A DNA stretch of 34,731 nt from Terriglobia bacterium (lineage in GTDB: Bacteria > Acidobacteriota > Terriglobia > UBA7540), in NCBI GenBank assembly GCA_020073545.1, contig JAIQEZ010000046.1:1-34731 (forward strand), written 5' to 3'. The position numbers and the translations under genes are program-made. Of the stretch, positions 25,126 to 34,731 are shown piece by piece. The first letter of the stretch is position 1. Each line of letters starts with the position of its first letter. The notes under the pieces were generated by a model, which worked only from the letters and a program-made list of their open reading frames with translations, was not told where the DNA came from and did not search any database.

Positions 25126-27576
25126 TTACTCATAGCGCAAGGCCACCATGGGATCGACCTTCGTCGCCCGTCGCGCGGGGATGTAGCACGCTGCAAGAGA
25201 CACCAGTACCAAGAGAGCCGCAACTCCGGCAAGGGTGAGCGGGTCGTGGGCGCTGACCCCGAAGAGCATATTCGCCATCAGGCGCGTCAGCCCGAAGGCG
25301 GCCACCAGGCCGATGGCAACACCCACGAGCGCCATGCTCGCCCCTTCAGCAAGAACCATCCGCCGCACATCCCGCCGCTCAGCGCCGAGCGCCATGCGCA
25401 CTCCAATTTCATGCGTCCGCTGGCCAGCAAGACAGGAAATCACCCCATAGATTCCGACGCAGGACATGACGAGCGCAAGCCCGGCGAAAATTCCTAGGAG
25501 GACCATCGAGAAGCGCCGCGCCGCGAGCGAGCCGGAAATGATCTCTTCAAACGTCTGGATGTTGTACATCACCTGCTGGCTGCTGATCTGGTTCAGGGTT
25601 TGGCGGATCGAGCCGACTTGAGCGAGCGGCGAGCCCGCGGTTCGGACCACGATTCCCGTGTGGCCGGCCATTAAGGGGATAAACGGGTCCGGGATTTGCA
25701 TCATTTGTAAATAGCATTGCGCCTGGAGGGACGAGGTCGCGTCCGTGTCAAGACCCCATTGCTTGACATGCCCAACCACGCCGACGATCTCAGCCGTGGC
25801 GTTCAAGATATCGAAGTTGATACGCTTGCCGATAGGATCTTGATTGCCGAAATAGAGCTTTGCAAAGCGCTCGTCGATGACGGTGACGAGCGGGGTATGT
25901 TCTTTATCCTCGGATGAGAGGAAACGGCCGCGCAGGAGGGGAATCCCCATCGCCTTCAAATAATTGGGCTGCACAATGTAGAAGAGCGTCTGCTTCATTT
26001 CCGCCTGACTTGGGGGCTTGGGTTGGCCTTCCAGCCAGAACGGCACCTCGGAATCGCCGGACATGGGCATGGCTGCGGTTGTTAGCGAGGCGGATTGAAC
26101 GCCGGGGACCGTAGCGACCTGATCTTGAATCCGGCGCCAGGCGGCTCGAGCAGAATCTGGGTTTGAGCTGGCCGCCGGGGGAAGCGACACCCGGAAGGTC
26201 ACCACGTGGTGGGGATCGAAACCGGGATCAACGCTCCAGAGCTTGGCCAGGCTGCGAATCATGAGTCCGGCACCGGCCAGCAGGACGAGCGCGAGCGCCA
26301 TCTCCGCGACCACGAAAACTCTCTGGGCGCTATGCCGGGCGCCGCTCGACCCGCGTCCGCCTTCTTTGAGGGTTTCATGGAGATCGGCCTGCGAAGTTTT
26401 GAGTCCCGGCACCAAACCGAACAAGATTCCTGCCAGGAAGGAAGTTGCAAGCGTAAACAACAACACCCGCCCGTCAAGATGAACTTCCTCGGCTCGCGGC
26501 AACGCCTCCGGCAGCACGCGCAGGGCTGCCCTCATTCCCCAGGAGGCGATCAGTAAGCCAAGGCCACCCCCGGCCAGGGCCAGCAGGACGCTTTCAGTCA
26601 GAAGCTGCCGGACGACGCGGGCCCGGTTCGCCCCCAACGCGGTGCGGATGGCAAACTCATGGGTGCGAGCCGTCGAGCGCGCCAGCAAGAGATTTGCGAC
26701 GTTCACGCAAGCAATCAGGAGAACAAAACCTACGGCGGCCAGCAAGACCAGCAGAAACGGCTGGGTGTCGCCCACAACGTTCTGTTTCAGCGGGACCAGC
26801 GTGATCCCTGTGCCTCTGTTGGCCTCGGGATACTCCTCGGCCAGGTGCCGCCCGAGCGCGTCCATGTCGGCATTCGCCTGCTCGAAGGTGACGCCGGGCT
26901 TGAGCCTCCCGACCGCATTCATGCCCATGCCGGTTCTGCGGTCGCGAAAAGTGGGGTCGTTCCACTGGCCGATCGGGACGTACACGTCACCCAGATGGAA
27001 GTTGTTGCCGCTGTAATGGAAATCGGCCGGGATCACGCCGACGATCGTGTACGCCGTCCCATTCAGCGTGAGTGTCTTGCCCACCGCGTCCGGCGCAGCT
27101 CCGAACTTGCGTTTCCAAAATCCGTCGCTGATCAGCACCACCGGCGCCGCGCCTATTTGGTCCTCTTCGGGGAGAAATGTCCTGCCGATAGCCGGCCGCA
27201 CACCGAGCAGCGGGAAGAAACTCGCCGAGATCATCTCCGCTGGCAGGCGCTCGGGCTCACCGATCCCGGTCAGGTCAAAGCTGTCTGTCCGATAGCCGGC
27301 GAGGGCGGAAAAGGAACGATTCTCGCGCACCCAGTCGAGGAAGTTGGGGTAGGAAATGGACCACCACGGGGAATCTGGCGTCCGCGAGTAGAGCGCCACG
27401 AGGCGTTCGGGCTCCGCGTAGCGTAGCGGATTGAGCAGTACTCCGTTCACCACGGAGAAGATCGCGGTGTTCGCGCCGATCCCGAGCGCCAAGGTAATAA
27501 TCGCCACCGCCGTGAAGCCGGGGTTCTTCGCGAGCATCCGCAGGCCGTATTTCAAGTCCTGGAACAGAGCACTCAT
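25126..27576 (-). CDS. ADOP-type ABC permease
   Basis: An 816-residue duplicated MacB-like permease with the shared N-terminus [28 protein letters not shown]. It has a first core (about 50-280), FtsX helices beginning near [34 protein letters not shown], a second half with [19 protein letters not shown], and the end [19 protein letters not shown], which also ends the next copy upstream. The ribosome site GAGG sits six bases before the ATG, in an upstream stretch identical to two other copies. The first and last parts of the gene are more conserved among copies than the cores, which presumably set cargo. The four-helix element lies downstream of it. Confidence 0.93.
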   Translation of the reverse strand: MSALFQDLKYGLRMLAKNPGFTAVAIITLALGIGANTAIFSVVNGVLLNPLRYAEPERLVALYSRTPDSPWWSISYPNFLDWVRENRSFSALAGYRTDSFDLTGIGEPERLPAEMISASFFPLLGVRPAIGRTFLPEEDQIGAAPVVLISDGFWKRKFGAAPDAVGKTLTLNGTAYTIVGVIPADFHYSGNNFHLGDVYVPIGQWNDPTFRDRRTGMGMNAVGRLKPGVTFEQANADMDALGRHLAEEYPEANRGTGITLVPLKQNVVGDTQPFLLVLLAAVGFVLLIACVNVANLLLARSTARTHEFAIRTALGANRARVVRQLLTESVLLALAGGGLGLLIASWGMRAALRVLPEALPRAEEVHLDGRVLLFTLATSFLAGILFGLVPGLKTSQADLHETLKEGGRGSSGARHSAQRVFVVAEMALALVLLAGAGLMIRSLAKLWSVDPGFDPHHVVTFRVSLPPAASSNPDSARAAWRRIQDQVATVPGVQSASLTTAAMPMSGDSEVPFWLEGQPKPPSQAEMKQTLFYIVQPNYLKAMGIPLLRGRFLSSEDKEHTPLVTVIDERFAKLYFGNQDPIGKRINFDILNATAEIVGVVGHVKQWGLDTDATSSLQAQCYLQMMQIPDPFIPLMAGHTGIVVRTAGSPLAQVGSIRQTLNQISSQQVMYNIQTFEEIISGSLAARRFSMVLLGIFAGLALVMSCVGIYGVISCLAGQRTHEIGVRMALGAERRDVRRMVLAEGASMALVGVAIGLVAAFGLTRLMANMLFGVSAHDPLTLAGVAALLVLVSLAACYIPARRATKVDPMVALRYE

Positions 27577-27589
27577 TCGTATCCTCGGT

Positions 27590-27756
27590 TTCCAGCAATC
27601 AGCAGTCAGCTTTCAGCTACTGCCCCAACCACCCCGCCTCCGACTTCTGGAGTCCGATGGTCCGATCCAGATCGGACCAGCAATCGGACCTGCGGGCTCC
27701 CCTCCTTAGCAGGGAGGGGACTCAGGGGTGGTGCTGATCGCTGACCGCTGATAGCT
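27590..27756. repeat. Structured intergenic element, copy 2
   Basis: Four 7-bp units (27590-27617) and three inverse units (27733-27756), with the same core as copy 1. The first hairpin is TGGTCCGATC-CA-GATCGGACCA, different in sequence from copy 1 but still perfectly paired; the second is CCCCTCC-TTAGCAG-GGAGGGG. The right arm ends at the base before the permease stop codon. Confidence 0.8.
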
Positions 27757-30198
27757 TTACTCATATCTCAGCGCCACCATGGGATCGACCTTGGTCGCCC
27801 GCCGCGCGGGGATGTAGCAGGCAACGAGTGACACCAGGCATAGCAACAACGCCACCGCCGCATAGGTCAGTACGTCAGTGGTTGTAACGCCGAAGAGTGC
27901 ACTTTCCAGATAGCGTGTCAGCGCGACTGACACCGCAATGCCCACAGCGAGGCCGGTCAGTGTCAGAAGTAGACCCTGGCCCAGCACCAGCCGGAAAACG
28001 TCAGCTCGCTGAGCTCCGACCGCCATGCGAATCGCAATCTCATGTGTGCGCTGCCGCGTCGAGTAAGCGATCACTCCGTAGATACCCACTGCCGCGAGGA
28101 TTAGGGCGAGTAATCCAAAGGCGCCCGCGAAGGTTCCCGCGACCCGTTCGAAGATGCTCCCCAACCGCATGCTCGACTTGAGGGTCGTCACGCCGAACAC
28201 GGGCAAATCGGCGTTGAGCTCATGGACAGTTCTTTCGACCGCCGGGGCGTAAGCCTGCGGATCACCTGACACCCGCGCGTGAATCATCACTAGGTCGCGG
28301 TAGCGCTGGTAAAGCGGCTGGAAGAAGACGGGCTCCGGGGCATAAACCAAGCGGCGGTACTTGCCATTTCGAGCCACGCCCACGACGGTGAACCACTGCC
28401 CGTATACGCTAACCCTCTTGCCAAGCCCGTCCTGACCCGGCCAGTACCGATTGACAAACTCCTGATTGACGATCGTGACCCGCTGTGACTTCTCGGCGTC
28501 CTGCTCGGTAAATTCACGCCCGGCCACGAGGCGAGTTCGCATGGTCCGAAAGTAGTTCGGACCCACGATGGCACGGCTGACTTCCATCGATTCGTGGGGC
28601 TGGGGAACGTAACCATCGGGACTGACGAAATCGCTGTGAAGGGTGAAACTGAGCGGCGAGAAATCCGCCAGAGTCGCCGACTCAACCCCTGGCAGGGCTG
28701 CGAGCTTCGAAAGCAGTTGCCGGTCGAACGCAATGCCTTGTGCTTCGGAATAGCCCATGGGCCCGAGCTCGTAGGAAGCCAGCAGCACGTGGTTGGGATC
28801 GAAACCGGGATCTAACCGCTGGGCGTTCTGCAAGCTGCGGATGAACAGACCGGCGCAAATCAGCAGGAGCAGCGAGAGGGAGATTTGCGCCACCACCAAC
28901 GCGCTCGAGAGCCGCGACTTGTGGAGTCCCGCCGTCATGCTGCCAGCTTCCTCCTTCAGAACTGCGATGGGGGTGAGGCTGGACGTGCGCAGCGCCGGAA
29001 GCACGCCGAAAAGCGCGGCGGTAACAATCGAGATGAGCAGGGTCGCCAGGAGCACGCCGCGGTCGATGTGGCCATTGAGCGTGAGCGGCAAACTCGTCGT
29101 GGGGGGAAAGAAGGCGGCAAACGTCCCGGCCGTCCAGGTGGTGAGCGTCAGGGCGAGCGCGCCGCCGACTAGAGCCAACAGGAGGGTTTCCACCAGGAGC
29201 TGGCGGATCAGCCGCCAGCGGCTGGCGCCCATGGACAGGCGCAGAGCAATCTCACGCCGCCGGGTCACGGAGCGTACCAGCAACAGATTGGCAACGTTGG
29301 CGCAGGCCAGCAAAAGCAACACGGCCGCCAACGCCAGCAACATGGGCAGTGTCTTGTACAAATAAACGTTGGCTCCGAAAGGCGAGCGCCAGAGAGGATC
29401 GAGCGTAATCTGGCTGGGGCCGCGATCGACGTTGCGAGAAGTCTCGATAATCTGCTGCATCAGGAGGTTCAGTTCCCCCTCGGCTTGCCGGCGATCTACT
29501 CTGGGCTTCAGCCGGGCGAGCACGTTCAGCCAGAAGCTACCGCGATCCTCAAGGCGATTCGAGCTCCAAACGAGCCGGTCCATCACGAGAGGAATCCACA
29601 CGTCTGTACGCAGCCCGGTCTTGCATCCCTGAAATTCCGGAGGAGCAACCCCGACAATCGTGTATTGATGAAGGTTGATCTGAATGCTCCGGCCGATGAT
29701 GGATCCGTCGGAGCCGAAGCGCGTCCGCCACAGGCCCTCGCTGATCACAACCACCGGCGATCCCCCGCGGTTCTGTTCTTCCGCCGGCAGGAAACCACGA
29801 CCGAGGATGGGACGCACGCCGAGCACATCGAAGTAATTAGCAGAGGTCAGAGCCCCATAGATGCGCTCCGGCTTGTCGGTGCCGGTAAGGGACATGAAGT
29901 CGTCGTGGTACGCCAGGAGGCCGGAGAGGCTCTGGGTGTGGTCACGGAGATCCAGGTAATCAAGATAAGAGAAAGGGGGAGTGGGGTGTTCACTACGTTC
30001 TCCCCTCATGACCGTAACCAAGTCGCTGGTGCCGGCGACTCCAGGAATAGGGTTTAGCAGGGTGGAGTTGATCCAACTGAAGATGGTGGCGTTGGCGCCA
30101 ATGCCCAGGGCCAGCGTTACCGCCGCCACGGCCGTGAAGCCGGGATTCTTCGCCAGCATCCGCAGGCCGTATTTCAAGTCCTGGAACAGAGCACTCAT
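27757..30198 (-). CDS. ADOP-type ABC permease
   Basis: An 813-residue duplicated MacB-like permease. The N-terminus is the shared [25 protein letters not shown], then diverges ([23 protein letters not shown]). The FtsX block begins VLLLLACANVANLLLVRSVTRRREIALR and the second half starts near LDPGFDPNHVLLASYELG. It ends [20 protein letters not shown], identical to the copy downstream. The ribosome site and upstream bases match those two copies exactly. Cargo unknown. Confidence 0.93.
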   Translation of the reverse strand: MSALFQDLKYGLRMLAKNPGFTAVAAVTLALGIGANATIFSWINSTLLNPIPGVAGTSDLVTVMRGERSEHPTPPFSYLDYLDLRDHTQSLSGLLAYHDDFMSLTGTDKPERIYGALTSANYFDVLGVRPILGRGFLPAEEQNRGGSPVVVISEGLWRTRFGSDGSIIGRSIQINLHQYTIVGVAPPEFQGCKTGLRTDVWIPLVMDRLVWSSNRLEDRGSFWLNVLARLKPRVDRRQAEGELNLLMQQIIETSRNVDRGPSQITLDPLWRSPFGANVYLYKTLPMLLALAAVLLLLACANVANLLLVRSVTRRREIALRLSMGASRWRLIRQLLVETLLLALVGGALALTLTTWTAGTFAAFFPPTTSLPLTLNGHIDRGVLLATLLISIVTAALFGVLPALRTSSLTPIAVLKEEAGSMTAGLHKSRLSSALVVAQISLSLLLLICAGLFIRSLQNAQRLDPGFDPNHVLLASYELGPMGYSEAQGIAFDRQLLSKLAALPGVESATLADFSPLSFTLHSDFVSPDGYVPQPHESMEVSRAIVGPNYFRTMRTRLVAGREFTEQDAEKSQRVTIVNQEFVNRYWPGQDGLGKRVSVYGQWFTVVGVARNGKYRRLVYAPEPVFFQPLYQRYRDLVMIHARVSGDPQAYAPAVERTVHELNADLPVFGVTTLKSSMRLGSIFERVAGTFAGAFGLLALILAAVGIYGVIAYSTRQRTHEIAIRMAVGAQRADVFRLVLGQGLLLTLTGLAVGIAVSVALTRYLESALFGVTTTDVLTYAAVALLLCLVSLVACYIPARRATKVDPMVALRYE

Positions 30199-30218
30199 TC
30201 GTATCCTCAGTTTTGAGC

Positions 30219-30389
30219 CATCAGCATTCAGCGATCAGCAGTCAGCGTTCAGCTTTCAGCTACTGCCCCAACCACCCCGCCTCCGATTTCTGGAGTCCGA
30301 TGGACTCCATCGTAGTCCAGCAATCGGACCTGCGGGCTCCCCTCCTTAGCAAGCAGGGGAATCACGGGTGGTGCTGACCGCTGATAGCT
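30219..30389. repeat. Structured intergenic element, copy 3
   Basis: Six 7-bp units (30219-30260) and two to three inverse units (30373-30389), with the same core as copies 1 and 2. The first hairpin is shorter (TGGACT / AGTCCA), and the second is down to CCCCT / AGGGG, so this copy is degrading. Its right end touches the stop codon of the permease at 30390. Confidence 0.78.
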
Positions 30390-32888
30390 TTACTCATATC
30401 TCAGCGCCACCATCGGATCGGCCTTCGCCGCGCGCCGGGCGGGAAGCAAGCAGGCCAGGAAAGCCACCAGCAGAAACATGCCCGTGCTGCCGACGTACGT
30501 GATCAGGTCGCTCCCGGTGATCCCGAAAAGACTGCTTTGCAGGAGCCGTCCGACTCCCCAGGCCCCGGCCAATCCCAACAGGATCCCCGGCAGGACAAGC
30601 CTGAATCCCCGCCACAAGACGGCTTGCAGGATTTTCGCCCTGGACGCGCCGAGCGCCATGCGGATGCCCATCTCGCGCGTGCGGCGACTGACGATGAACG
30701 CGAGCACTCCGTAGATGCCTACCAAGGCCAGCAGCAGGGCAGTGCCAGCAAAAAAGGTGAACAGGTTCATGTTGAAACGGCGGCCGGAGAGGGTGCCGGC
30801 GATGCGGGCCGTCATGGGCTGCACATCGGAGATCGGCTGATCACCGATGACTGGCAGGAGGGTCGTGCGCATGGAGGCCACGAGGCTGGCGGGATCCATG
30901 CGGGTATGTATTGCCAAGTACATGTCCGTCGGCACGGGAAACTGATGCACCGACAAGTAGAATTCGGGATTCTCACCTCGATCCAGCCCATACTGAGTCG
31001 TGTTGCCTACAACGCCGACGATCTGCACGAAGAGACGCGGTTCGTTCGGAGGAGTCCTGGGACGGAACCGTTTGCCGACGGGATCTTCACCCGGCCAGTA
31101 CTGTGCGGCCATGCGCTGACTGATGACTCCATCGAAAGGCAGGTCTTTGAAGATGGTGTAGTAGCCTTGCCGCTTGATATCGAAGCCGGGGGGAACGACG
31201 GGTTGGGGTTCCCGGCCATTCAGCAACCGGCCGCGCACGAGAGGAATGCCCATGGCGCGAAAATAGCCCGCGCTCACAATATGTAAACTTACGTCAGAAA
31301 CATTGGCTGGTGCCGGCTCCGGCCGCCCTTCAGGATAAATGGGCAGACTAGAGTTCGTTCCGCTAAAAGGAAGCGTCGTGATGACGGCACATGCGTCCAC
31401 TTCAGGCCGGTTGCCGACAGTCTCGAGAATCCGTTCGTAGTAGGCCGCGAAACTGAACGGAGCGCGCAGGAACTGGTCCAGGGACGGTGAGGGCAGTCTC
31501 AGTGCGAGGACGCGCTCCGGCTGGAAACCGGGGTCGACCTGCGTCAGCCGCCCCAGACTGCGGATCATCAGACCTGCGCCCACAAGCAGCGTGAACGCGA
31601 GGGCCACTTGGCTCACGACCAGCAGATCCCCGGCACGAAACCTGCCACCCGGCGTGCGCGCGACGCGCTCAGTGCCTTTCAGGGCGTCGATGGGATTGGC
31701 GTGGGACAACCGCCAGGCCGGAGCGAGACCGAAACCGATGCCGGTGGCTAGGGTGACGGAGACGACAAACAGCAGGACGCGCAAGTCGAGACCAGGGCTG
31801 ATGCCTGCCACTTGCTGCATCCCGAGCGGAACCAAGCGGAAAACCAAGTCATAGATCCACAGGCCAAACAGCCCACCAACCGCTCCCCCGCCGATCGCCA
31901 GCAGGAGACTCTCGGCCAGCAACTGGCGCATCAACTGGAGGCGTGAAGCGCCCAGGCCGACGCGGATGGCCATCTCACGCTGGCGGCCGGCGGAGCGGGC
32001 CAAGAGCATGTTGGCCAGATTGACGCAGGCGATCAGCAGGATGGTGCCCACTGCGCCGAGCAGCAGGAAGAGCTGCGTGCGCACCGGGCCCGCGATGTGT
32101 TCGCGCAGGGGCATGACGTTCGCCACGATGCCGGCGTTGGCTTCGGGATACTGTCTCTGGAGTCGCCGTGCGATCGTGTCCATCTGCGTCCGCGCGGTTT
32201 CCAGTGTCACGCTGGGCTTCAGGCGCCCGATCACGAAAGTACTTGCGCGGGTCATCCGGGCTGTCATGCCCATCTGCTCCGCATACGGCGCCAGAGGCAG
32301 GCACACGTCGGCCGGCTGGATGAACCTGAAAGCCGCGGGTAGGATGCCGGCCACGGTGACCGATTGCCCCTCCAGCGAAATCGCCCGGCCCACCAGATCC
32401 GGATCAGCGGCAAAGTACTTCTGCCAGGCGGTGTACGAAATCCAGGCGACCGGGGCGGCCCCAGCCTGGTCGTCTTTGGCAATCATACCCCGGCCCTGGA
32501 CGATGCGGACTCCCAGTGCGGCGAAGAAGCCGTGCGAGACCATCAGGGTGGGAATCCGCTCCACGCTGTCAACCGTTCTTAACATTCCGCTGTCAATTTG
32601 GTAGATGGACAGTTCAGAGAAGACATTCTGCTGGGCACGCCAGTCGAGGAAGTTGGGATACGAGACCGATCCATCGCGGGAGAAAGTGCTGTTGCGCTCT
32701 GTGATCCAGAGCAAACGGTCGGGATCGGGATAAGGCAGCGCGCGCAGGAATGTGGTGTTAACCACATTGAAGATCGCGGTGTTGGCGCCGATACCGAGCG
32801 CGAGCGTCAGCACCGCCACCGCCGTGAACCCCGGGTTCTTCGCCAACATCCGAAGGCCGTAACGCAAGTCTTGGAGCAGTGTGCTCAT
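30390..32888 (-). CDS. ADOP-type ABC permease, first in cluster
   Basis: An 832-residue duplicated MacB-like permease, the longest of the five. It starts [28 protein letters not shown], related to but distinct from the three MSALFQD copies. The FtsX block begins ILLIACVNLANMLLARSAGRQREMAIRVGLGASRL; the second core opens with VDPGFQPERVLALRLPSPS; the end is [18 protein letters not shown]. It follows the MacA-like adaptor gene, from which an 8-bp-repeat element separates it. The adaptor and this permease may form the original MacAB-like core of the system. Confidence 0.93.
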   Translation of the reverse strand: MSTLLQDLRYGLRMLAKNPGFTAVAVLTLALGIGANTAIFNVVNTTFLRALPYPDPDRLLWITERNSTFSRDGSVSYPNFLDWRAQQNVFSELSIYQIDSGMLRTVDSVERIPTLMVSHGFFAALGVRIVQGRGMIAKDDQAGAAPVAWISYTAWQKYFAADPDLVGRAISLEGQSVTVAGILPAAFRFIQPADVCLPLAPYAEQMGMTARMTRASTFVIGRLKPSVTLETARTQMDTIARRLQRQYPEANAGIVANVMPLREHIAGPVRTQLFLLLGAVGTILLIACVNLANMLLARSAGRQREMAIRVGLGASRLQLMRQLLAESLLLAIGGGAVGGLFGLWIYDLVFRLVPLGMQQVAGISPGLDLRVLLFVVSVTLATGIGFGLAPAWRLSHANPIDALKGTERVARTPGGRFRAGDLLVVSQVALAFTLLVGAGLMIRSLGRLTQVDPGFQPERVLALRLPSPSLDQFLRAPFSFAAYYERILETVGNRPEVDACAVITTLPFSGTNSSLPIYPEGRPEPAPANVSDVSLHIVSAGYFRAMGIPLVRGRLLNGREPQPVVPPGFDIKRQGYYTIFKDLPFDGVISQRMAAQYWPGEDPVGKRFRPRTPPNEPRLFVQIVGVVGNTTQYGLDRGENPEFYLSVHQFPVPTDMYLAIHTRMDPASLVASMRTTLLPVIGDQPISDVQPMTARIAGTLSGRRFNMNLFTFFAGTALLLALVGIYGVLAFIVSRRTREMGIRMALGASRAKILQAVLWRGFRLVLPGILLGLAGAWGVGRLLQSSLFGITGSDLITYVGSTGMFLLVAFLACLLPARRAAKADPMVALRYE

Positions 32889-32899
32889 CGTCTATCTCA

Positions 32900-33058
32900 A
32901 ATCGGGCCATCGGGAGATCGGGTGATCCGGTGAACGAGAAATCGGGTCACCGGCGCTTGCGCTCATCGGGTGATCAAGTGACCGGGAGATGGGACGACAG
33001 TTCTATTCTTTGTTCACCCGATCAACCGATCACCAGATCCCCCGATCTCCCGATGGCT
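32900..33058. repeat. Inverted arrays of 8-bp repeats
   Basis: The left arm holds about 12 8-bp units (32900-32995), for example CATCGGGA, GATCGGGT, GATCCGGT; the right arm has six in the opposite sense (33012-33058), GTTCACCC, GATCAACC, GATCACCA, GATCCCCC, GATCTCCC, GATGGCTT. A 16-base AT-richer centre separates them. The right arm runs to the stop codon of the adaptor gene. Confidence 0.8.
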
Positions 33059-34312
33059 TCATTCCAGCCGCACACGGTTGAAGGCGTCCCATGCGGACAT
33101 ATCCGAAAGGACGACTTTGTCACCGGGCTGCAATCCGCCCAGAATCTCGACAGAATTCACCGAGGCCCGGCCCAGCTTCACCTGCACGCGGCTGGCGCCC
33201 TTGCCGTCCTCGTCGAGCTTGAAGATACCCACCGTGCTGTTGGGCTGGCCGAAGGCGGGGCGACCGACGTAGACAACGTCGGCAAGGTTCTCGAGTTCAA
33301 TGGTGCCTTCCACACTCAGGTCGGGGCGCGCACCTTTGGGAAGCGGGCCATCCAGTTTAACGTCCACGGTCACCGTTCCGTTTTGCACCGCGGGGTCAAC
33401 CCGCATGACGTGGCCGGGGATAACGCCATTGCGCGTATCGATGGAAGCCGATTGCCCGATTTGCACGTCCTTGGCCTGGGTCTCAGGAATCTTGAGCTGC
33501 GCCTTGAGCTTGGCGGGCTGCACGACCTTGGCCAGAATCGTGCCGGCCGTGACGCGCTGACCGACTTCCACGGAAAGCTCCTGCAAGACGCCATCGGCGC
33601 CGGCACGCACGCGCAAGGAATCAAGCTGGGCTTTCTTCAGTTCGTACAGGGCGCGCAACTGCTCGACGCGCGCCTGCTGGGCATCCAGTTGAGCCTTTAC
33701 AGAAGCTGCGCTCACGGCGAGGCGCTGCTTTTCAATCTCGTTGCGCGTGGCGAGTGCTTCCGATTTGGCGCGCGTAACCTTGGCGTTCAACTCCGCGCCC
33801 AATCCGAGCTTGGCGAGTTCCGCGTCCTTCTCAGCATTCAGGTTGGCTTCCGTGTAGTCCGATTGCACCGTCGCCGCCGCGGCTTTCTGGTCGAGGAGCT
33901 GGCTATCGAGCTGCGCCTTCAGGCTCTTGTGCTGTGCCTCGGCGGCTTTCAGTTGCCATTCGGCATCCAGAGTGGCTTGTTCCTGCTCGGGGTTGGCCAA
34001 CTCCATGATCACGGTGTCGGCTTTAACCAGAGTGCCGGCGAGGATGAACCTTCGCACCACACGCCCGTCGGTGGTGGCCGGGATCCAGAGGATTTCTTCG
34101 GGGACGAGACTGCCCAGACCACGAACTTGCAAGAGCATGGGACCGCGCTTCACCGTGTCGACCCACACGGTGGCTTTGTCCACGCTCGGCGCGGCGGGTT
34201 TGAGCCGAGAAAGACCGAGGCTGACTGAGCCGATCGCCAGCAGGCCGACGACAAGATAAATCAGACGACGTATGCGCCGTTTGCGGATTGCGGACTCACG
34301 TGGGATATCCAT
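33059..34312 (-). CDS. MacA-like periplasmic adaptor (membrane fusion protein)
   Basis: A 417-residue adaptor of an efflux or export pump. It has one N-terminal membrane anchor (about 16-34, RLIYLVVGLLAIGSVSLGL), then a beta-barrel/lipoyl half-motif (LQVRGLGSLVPEEILWIPA), a long alpha-hairpin of about 125 residues (roughly 105-230, rich in Ala, Gln, Lys, Glu heptads), the second lipoyl half (VRAGADGVLQELSVEVGQRVTAGTILAKVV), and C-terminal barrel domains (LGGLQPGDKVVLSD). It should bridge the ADOP permeases to an outer-membrane channel not in this window. A GGAGA site precedes the ATG. It heads the minus-strand cluster behind a strong sigma-54-type promoter. Confidence 0.93.
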   Translation of the reverse strand: MDIPRESAIRKRRIRRLIYLVVGLLAIGSVSLGLSRLKPAAPSVDKATVWVDTVKRGPMLLQVRGLGSLVPEEILWIPATTDGRVVRRFILAGTLVKADTVIMELANPEQEQATLDAEWQLKAAEAQHKSLKAQLDSQLLDQKAAAATVQSDYTEANLNAEKDAELAKLGLGAELNAKVTRAKSEALATRNEIEKQRLAVSAASVKAQLDAQQARVEQLRALYELKKAQLDSLRVRAGADGVLQELSVEVGQRVTAGTILAKVVQPAKLKAQLKIPETQAKDVQIGQSASIDTRNGVIPGHVMRVDPAVQNGTVTVDVKLDGPLPKGARPDLSVEGTIELENLADVVYVGRPAFGQPNSTVGIFKLDEDGKGASRVQVKLGRASVNSVEILGGLQPGDKVVLSDMSAWDAFNRVRLE

Positions 34313-34332
34313 TTGAATCTCCGGGATAAATT

Positions 34333-34349
34333 AAGCACGGAGCGTACCA
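34333..34349 (-). promoter_or_regulatory. Sigma-54-type promoter of the adaptor-headed cluster
   Basis: The minus strand reads TGGTACGCTCCGTGCTT. GG (34348-34347) and GC (34336-34335) are 10 bases apart, and TGG-ACG with TGCT matches the consensus at nearly all fixed positions. Transcription would start near 34323, leaving about 11 bases to the ATG, including GGAGA as ribosome site. Confidence 0.65.
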
Positions 34350-34423
34350 TTGCCCTGTGGTGGCTAACCGCAGGCAAAACAAGGGGCTATAGGCTCACCA
34401 TGAGGCTTCGTCCGGCGGGGCAG

Positions 34424-34476
34424 TGTTCGTTTATGGGATTGCGCTTAGCGATAACGAACAGGGCAAAATGTCCCAG
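34424..34476. promoter_or_regulatory. Dyads upstream of the adaptor promoter (regulator-site candidates)
   Basis: A perfect 8-bp inverted repeat, TGTTCGTT (34424-34431) and AACGAACA (34453-34460), is followed by a weaker T-rich dyad, CAGGGCAAAATGTCCCAG (34459-34476). They lie about 90-140 bases upstream of the -12 element, the range where NtrC-type activators bind. Either could belong to the IS end instead. Confidence 0.3.
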
Positions 34477-34480
34477 CTCT

Positions 34481-34504
34481 GGTAGTGTCCTCATGCTTAT
34501 CCGG
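34481..34504. mobile_element. Possible terminal inverted repeat of the IS1595-like element
   Basis: GGTAGTGTCCTCATGCTTAT and the following four bases immediately overlap the transposase stop codon. This would be the IS end, but the other end is outside the window, so the match cannot be tested. Confidence 0.3.
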
Positions 34505-34731
34505 TTGTTTCAGCAAGCCCCAATATGTTGGGGTCAGTCTTGGCTGGGCGGCTTGGAACGGTTCGCCTGGTTCGCATCTCCTTATAGGTCGTGGACTTGT
34601 GCTTGGTCCCGAGTCCCAGCAGGGTTTGGAACGCCGCCATAGGTTGCTTGCGCCGATTATGGCGAAAGACGAATTCATCAAGATAAGCCTGGAGCTGATG
34701 GCGGCCCACGCCGTGATGGGTTCCGAGCAGC
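34497..34731 (-). CDS. IS1595-family (ISXO2-like) transposase, C-terminal part
   Basis: The last 77 codons of a transposase that enters from the right edge. The segment HHGVGRHQLQAYLDEFVFRHNRR followed by MAAFQTLLGLG is the conserved C-terminal end of the ISXO2-like domain, which carries the DDE-type catalytic core further upstream. The protein ends in a short polar tail. The 5' part lies outside the window, so I cannot tell whether the gene is intact. Its end is only about 150 bases from the adaptor promoter, and an active element there could affect expression. Confidence 0.85.
   Translation of the reverse strand, partial: LLGTHHGVGRHQLQAYLDEFVFRHNRRKQPMAAFQTLLGLGTKHKSTTYKEMRTRRTVPSRPAKTDPNILGLAETTG

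Overview
The window reads as a chromosomal segment of a GC-rich, Gram-negative-type bacterium, most likely an acidobacterium. The main reasons are five tandem genes for very long (about 800 residue) MacB-like permeases of the type called acidobacterial duplicated orphan permeases (ADOP), a four-helix-bundle (23S rRNA intervening-sequence-like) gene, and dispersed short repeats in the gaps. The taxon is inferred from gene content only.

Left part (1-14.6 kb), mostly housekeeping. A truncated aspartate kinase runs off the left edge, downstream of a LysR regulator. Then come a MEDS-domain sensor protein with a decayed membrane ORF behind it, and a purine block (purF, signal peptidase I, purM, purN). 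A vapBC-type toxin-antitoxin pair sits between purN and tyrS. After tyrS come a DksA-type zinc finger/SpoIIE phosphatase fusion, a lipid kinase, a convergent pair (an exported carboxypeptidase-regulatory-like protein and a LysW-like zinc ribbon) and a Cys/Met-metabolism PLP enzyme.

Right part (14.7-34.3 kb). This is one long minus-strand export cluster. In transcription order it is: MacA-like adaptor, ADOP permease, ADOP permease, ADOP permease, four-helix-bundle protein, ABC ATPase, ADOP permease, ABC ATPase, NtrC-type regulator, sensor histidine kinase, ADOP permease. GG-N10-GC (sigma-54 type) promoter candidates precede the adaptor, the regulator and the last permease. The simplest model is that the two-component pair turns on a MacAB-like efflux or export system through sigma-54. 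No outer-membrane TolC partner is visible. A partial IS1595/ISXO2-type transposase lies at the right edge.

The most unusual signal is in the gaps of this cluster. Six of them hold arrays of 7-bp or 8-bp tandem repeats, usually as two oppositely oriented arms that abut the stop codon of the preceding gene. Three elements of about 170-180 bp share a conserved core with hairpins whose stems differ in sequence but remain complementary. A fourth pair of 7-bp arrays flanks the four-helix-bundle gene and supplies its last codons. This looks like a family of structured, possibly mobile elements, perhaps linked to the four-helix-bundle protein. The link is inference.
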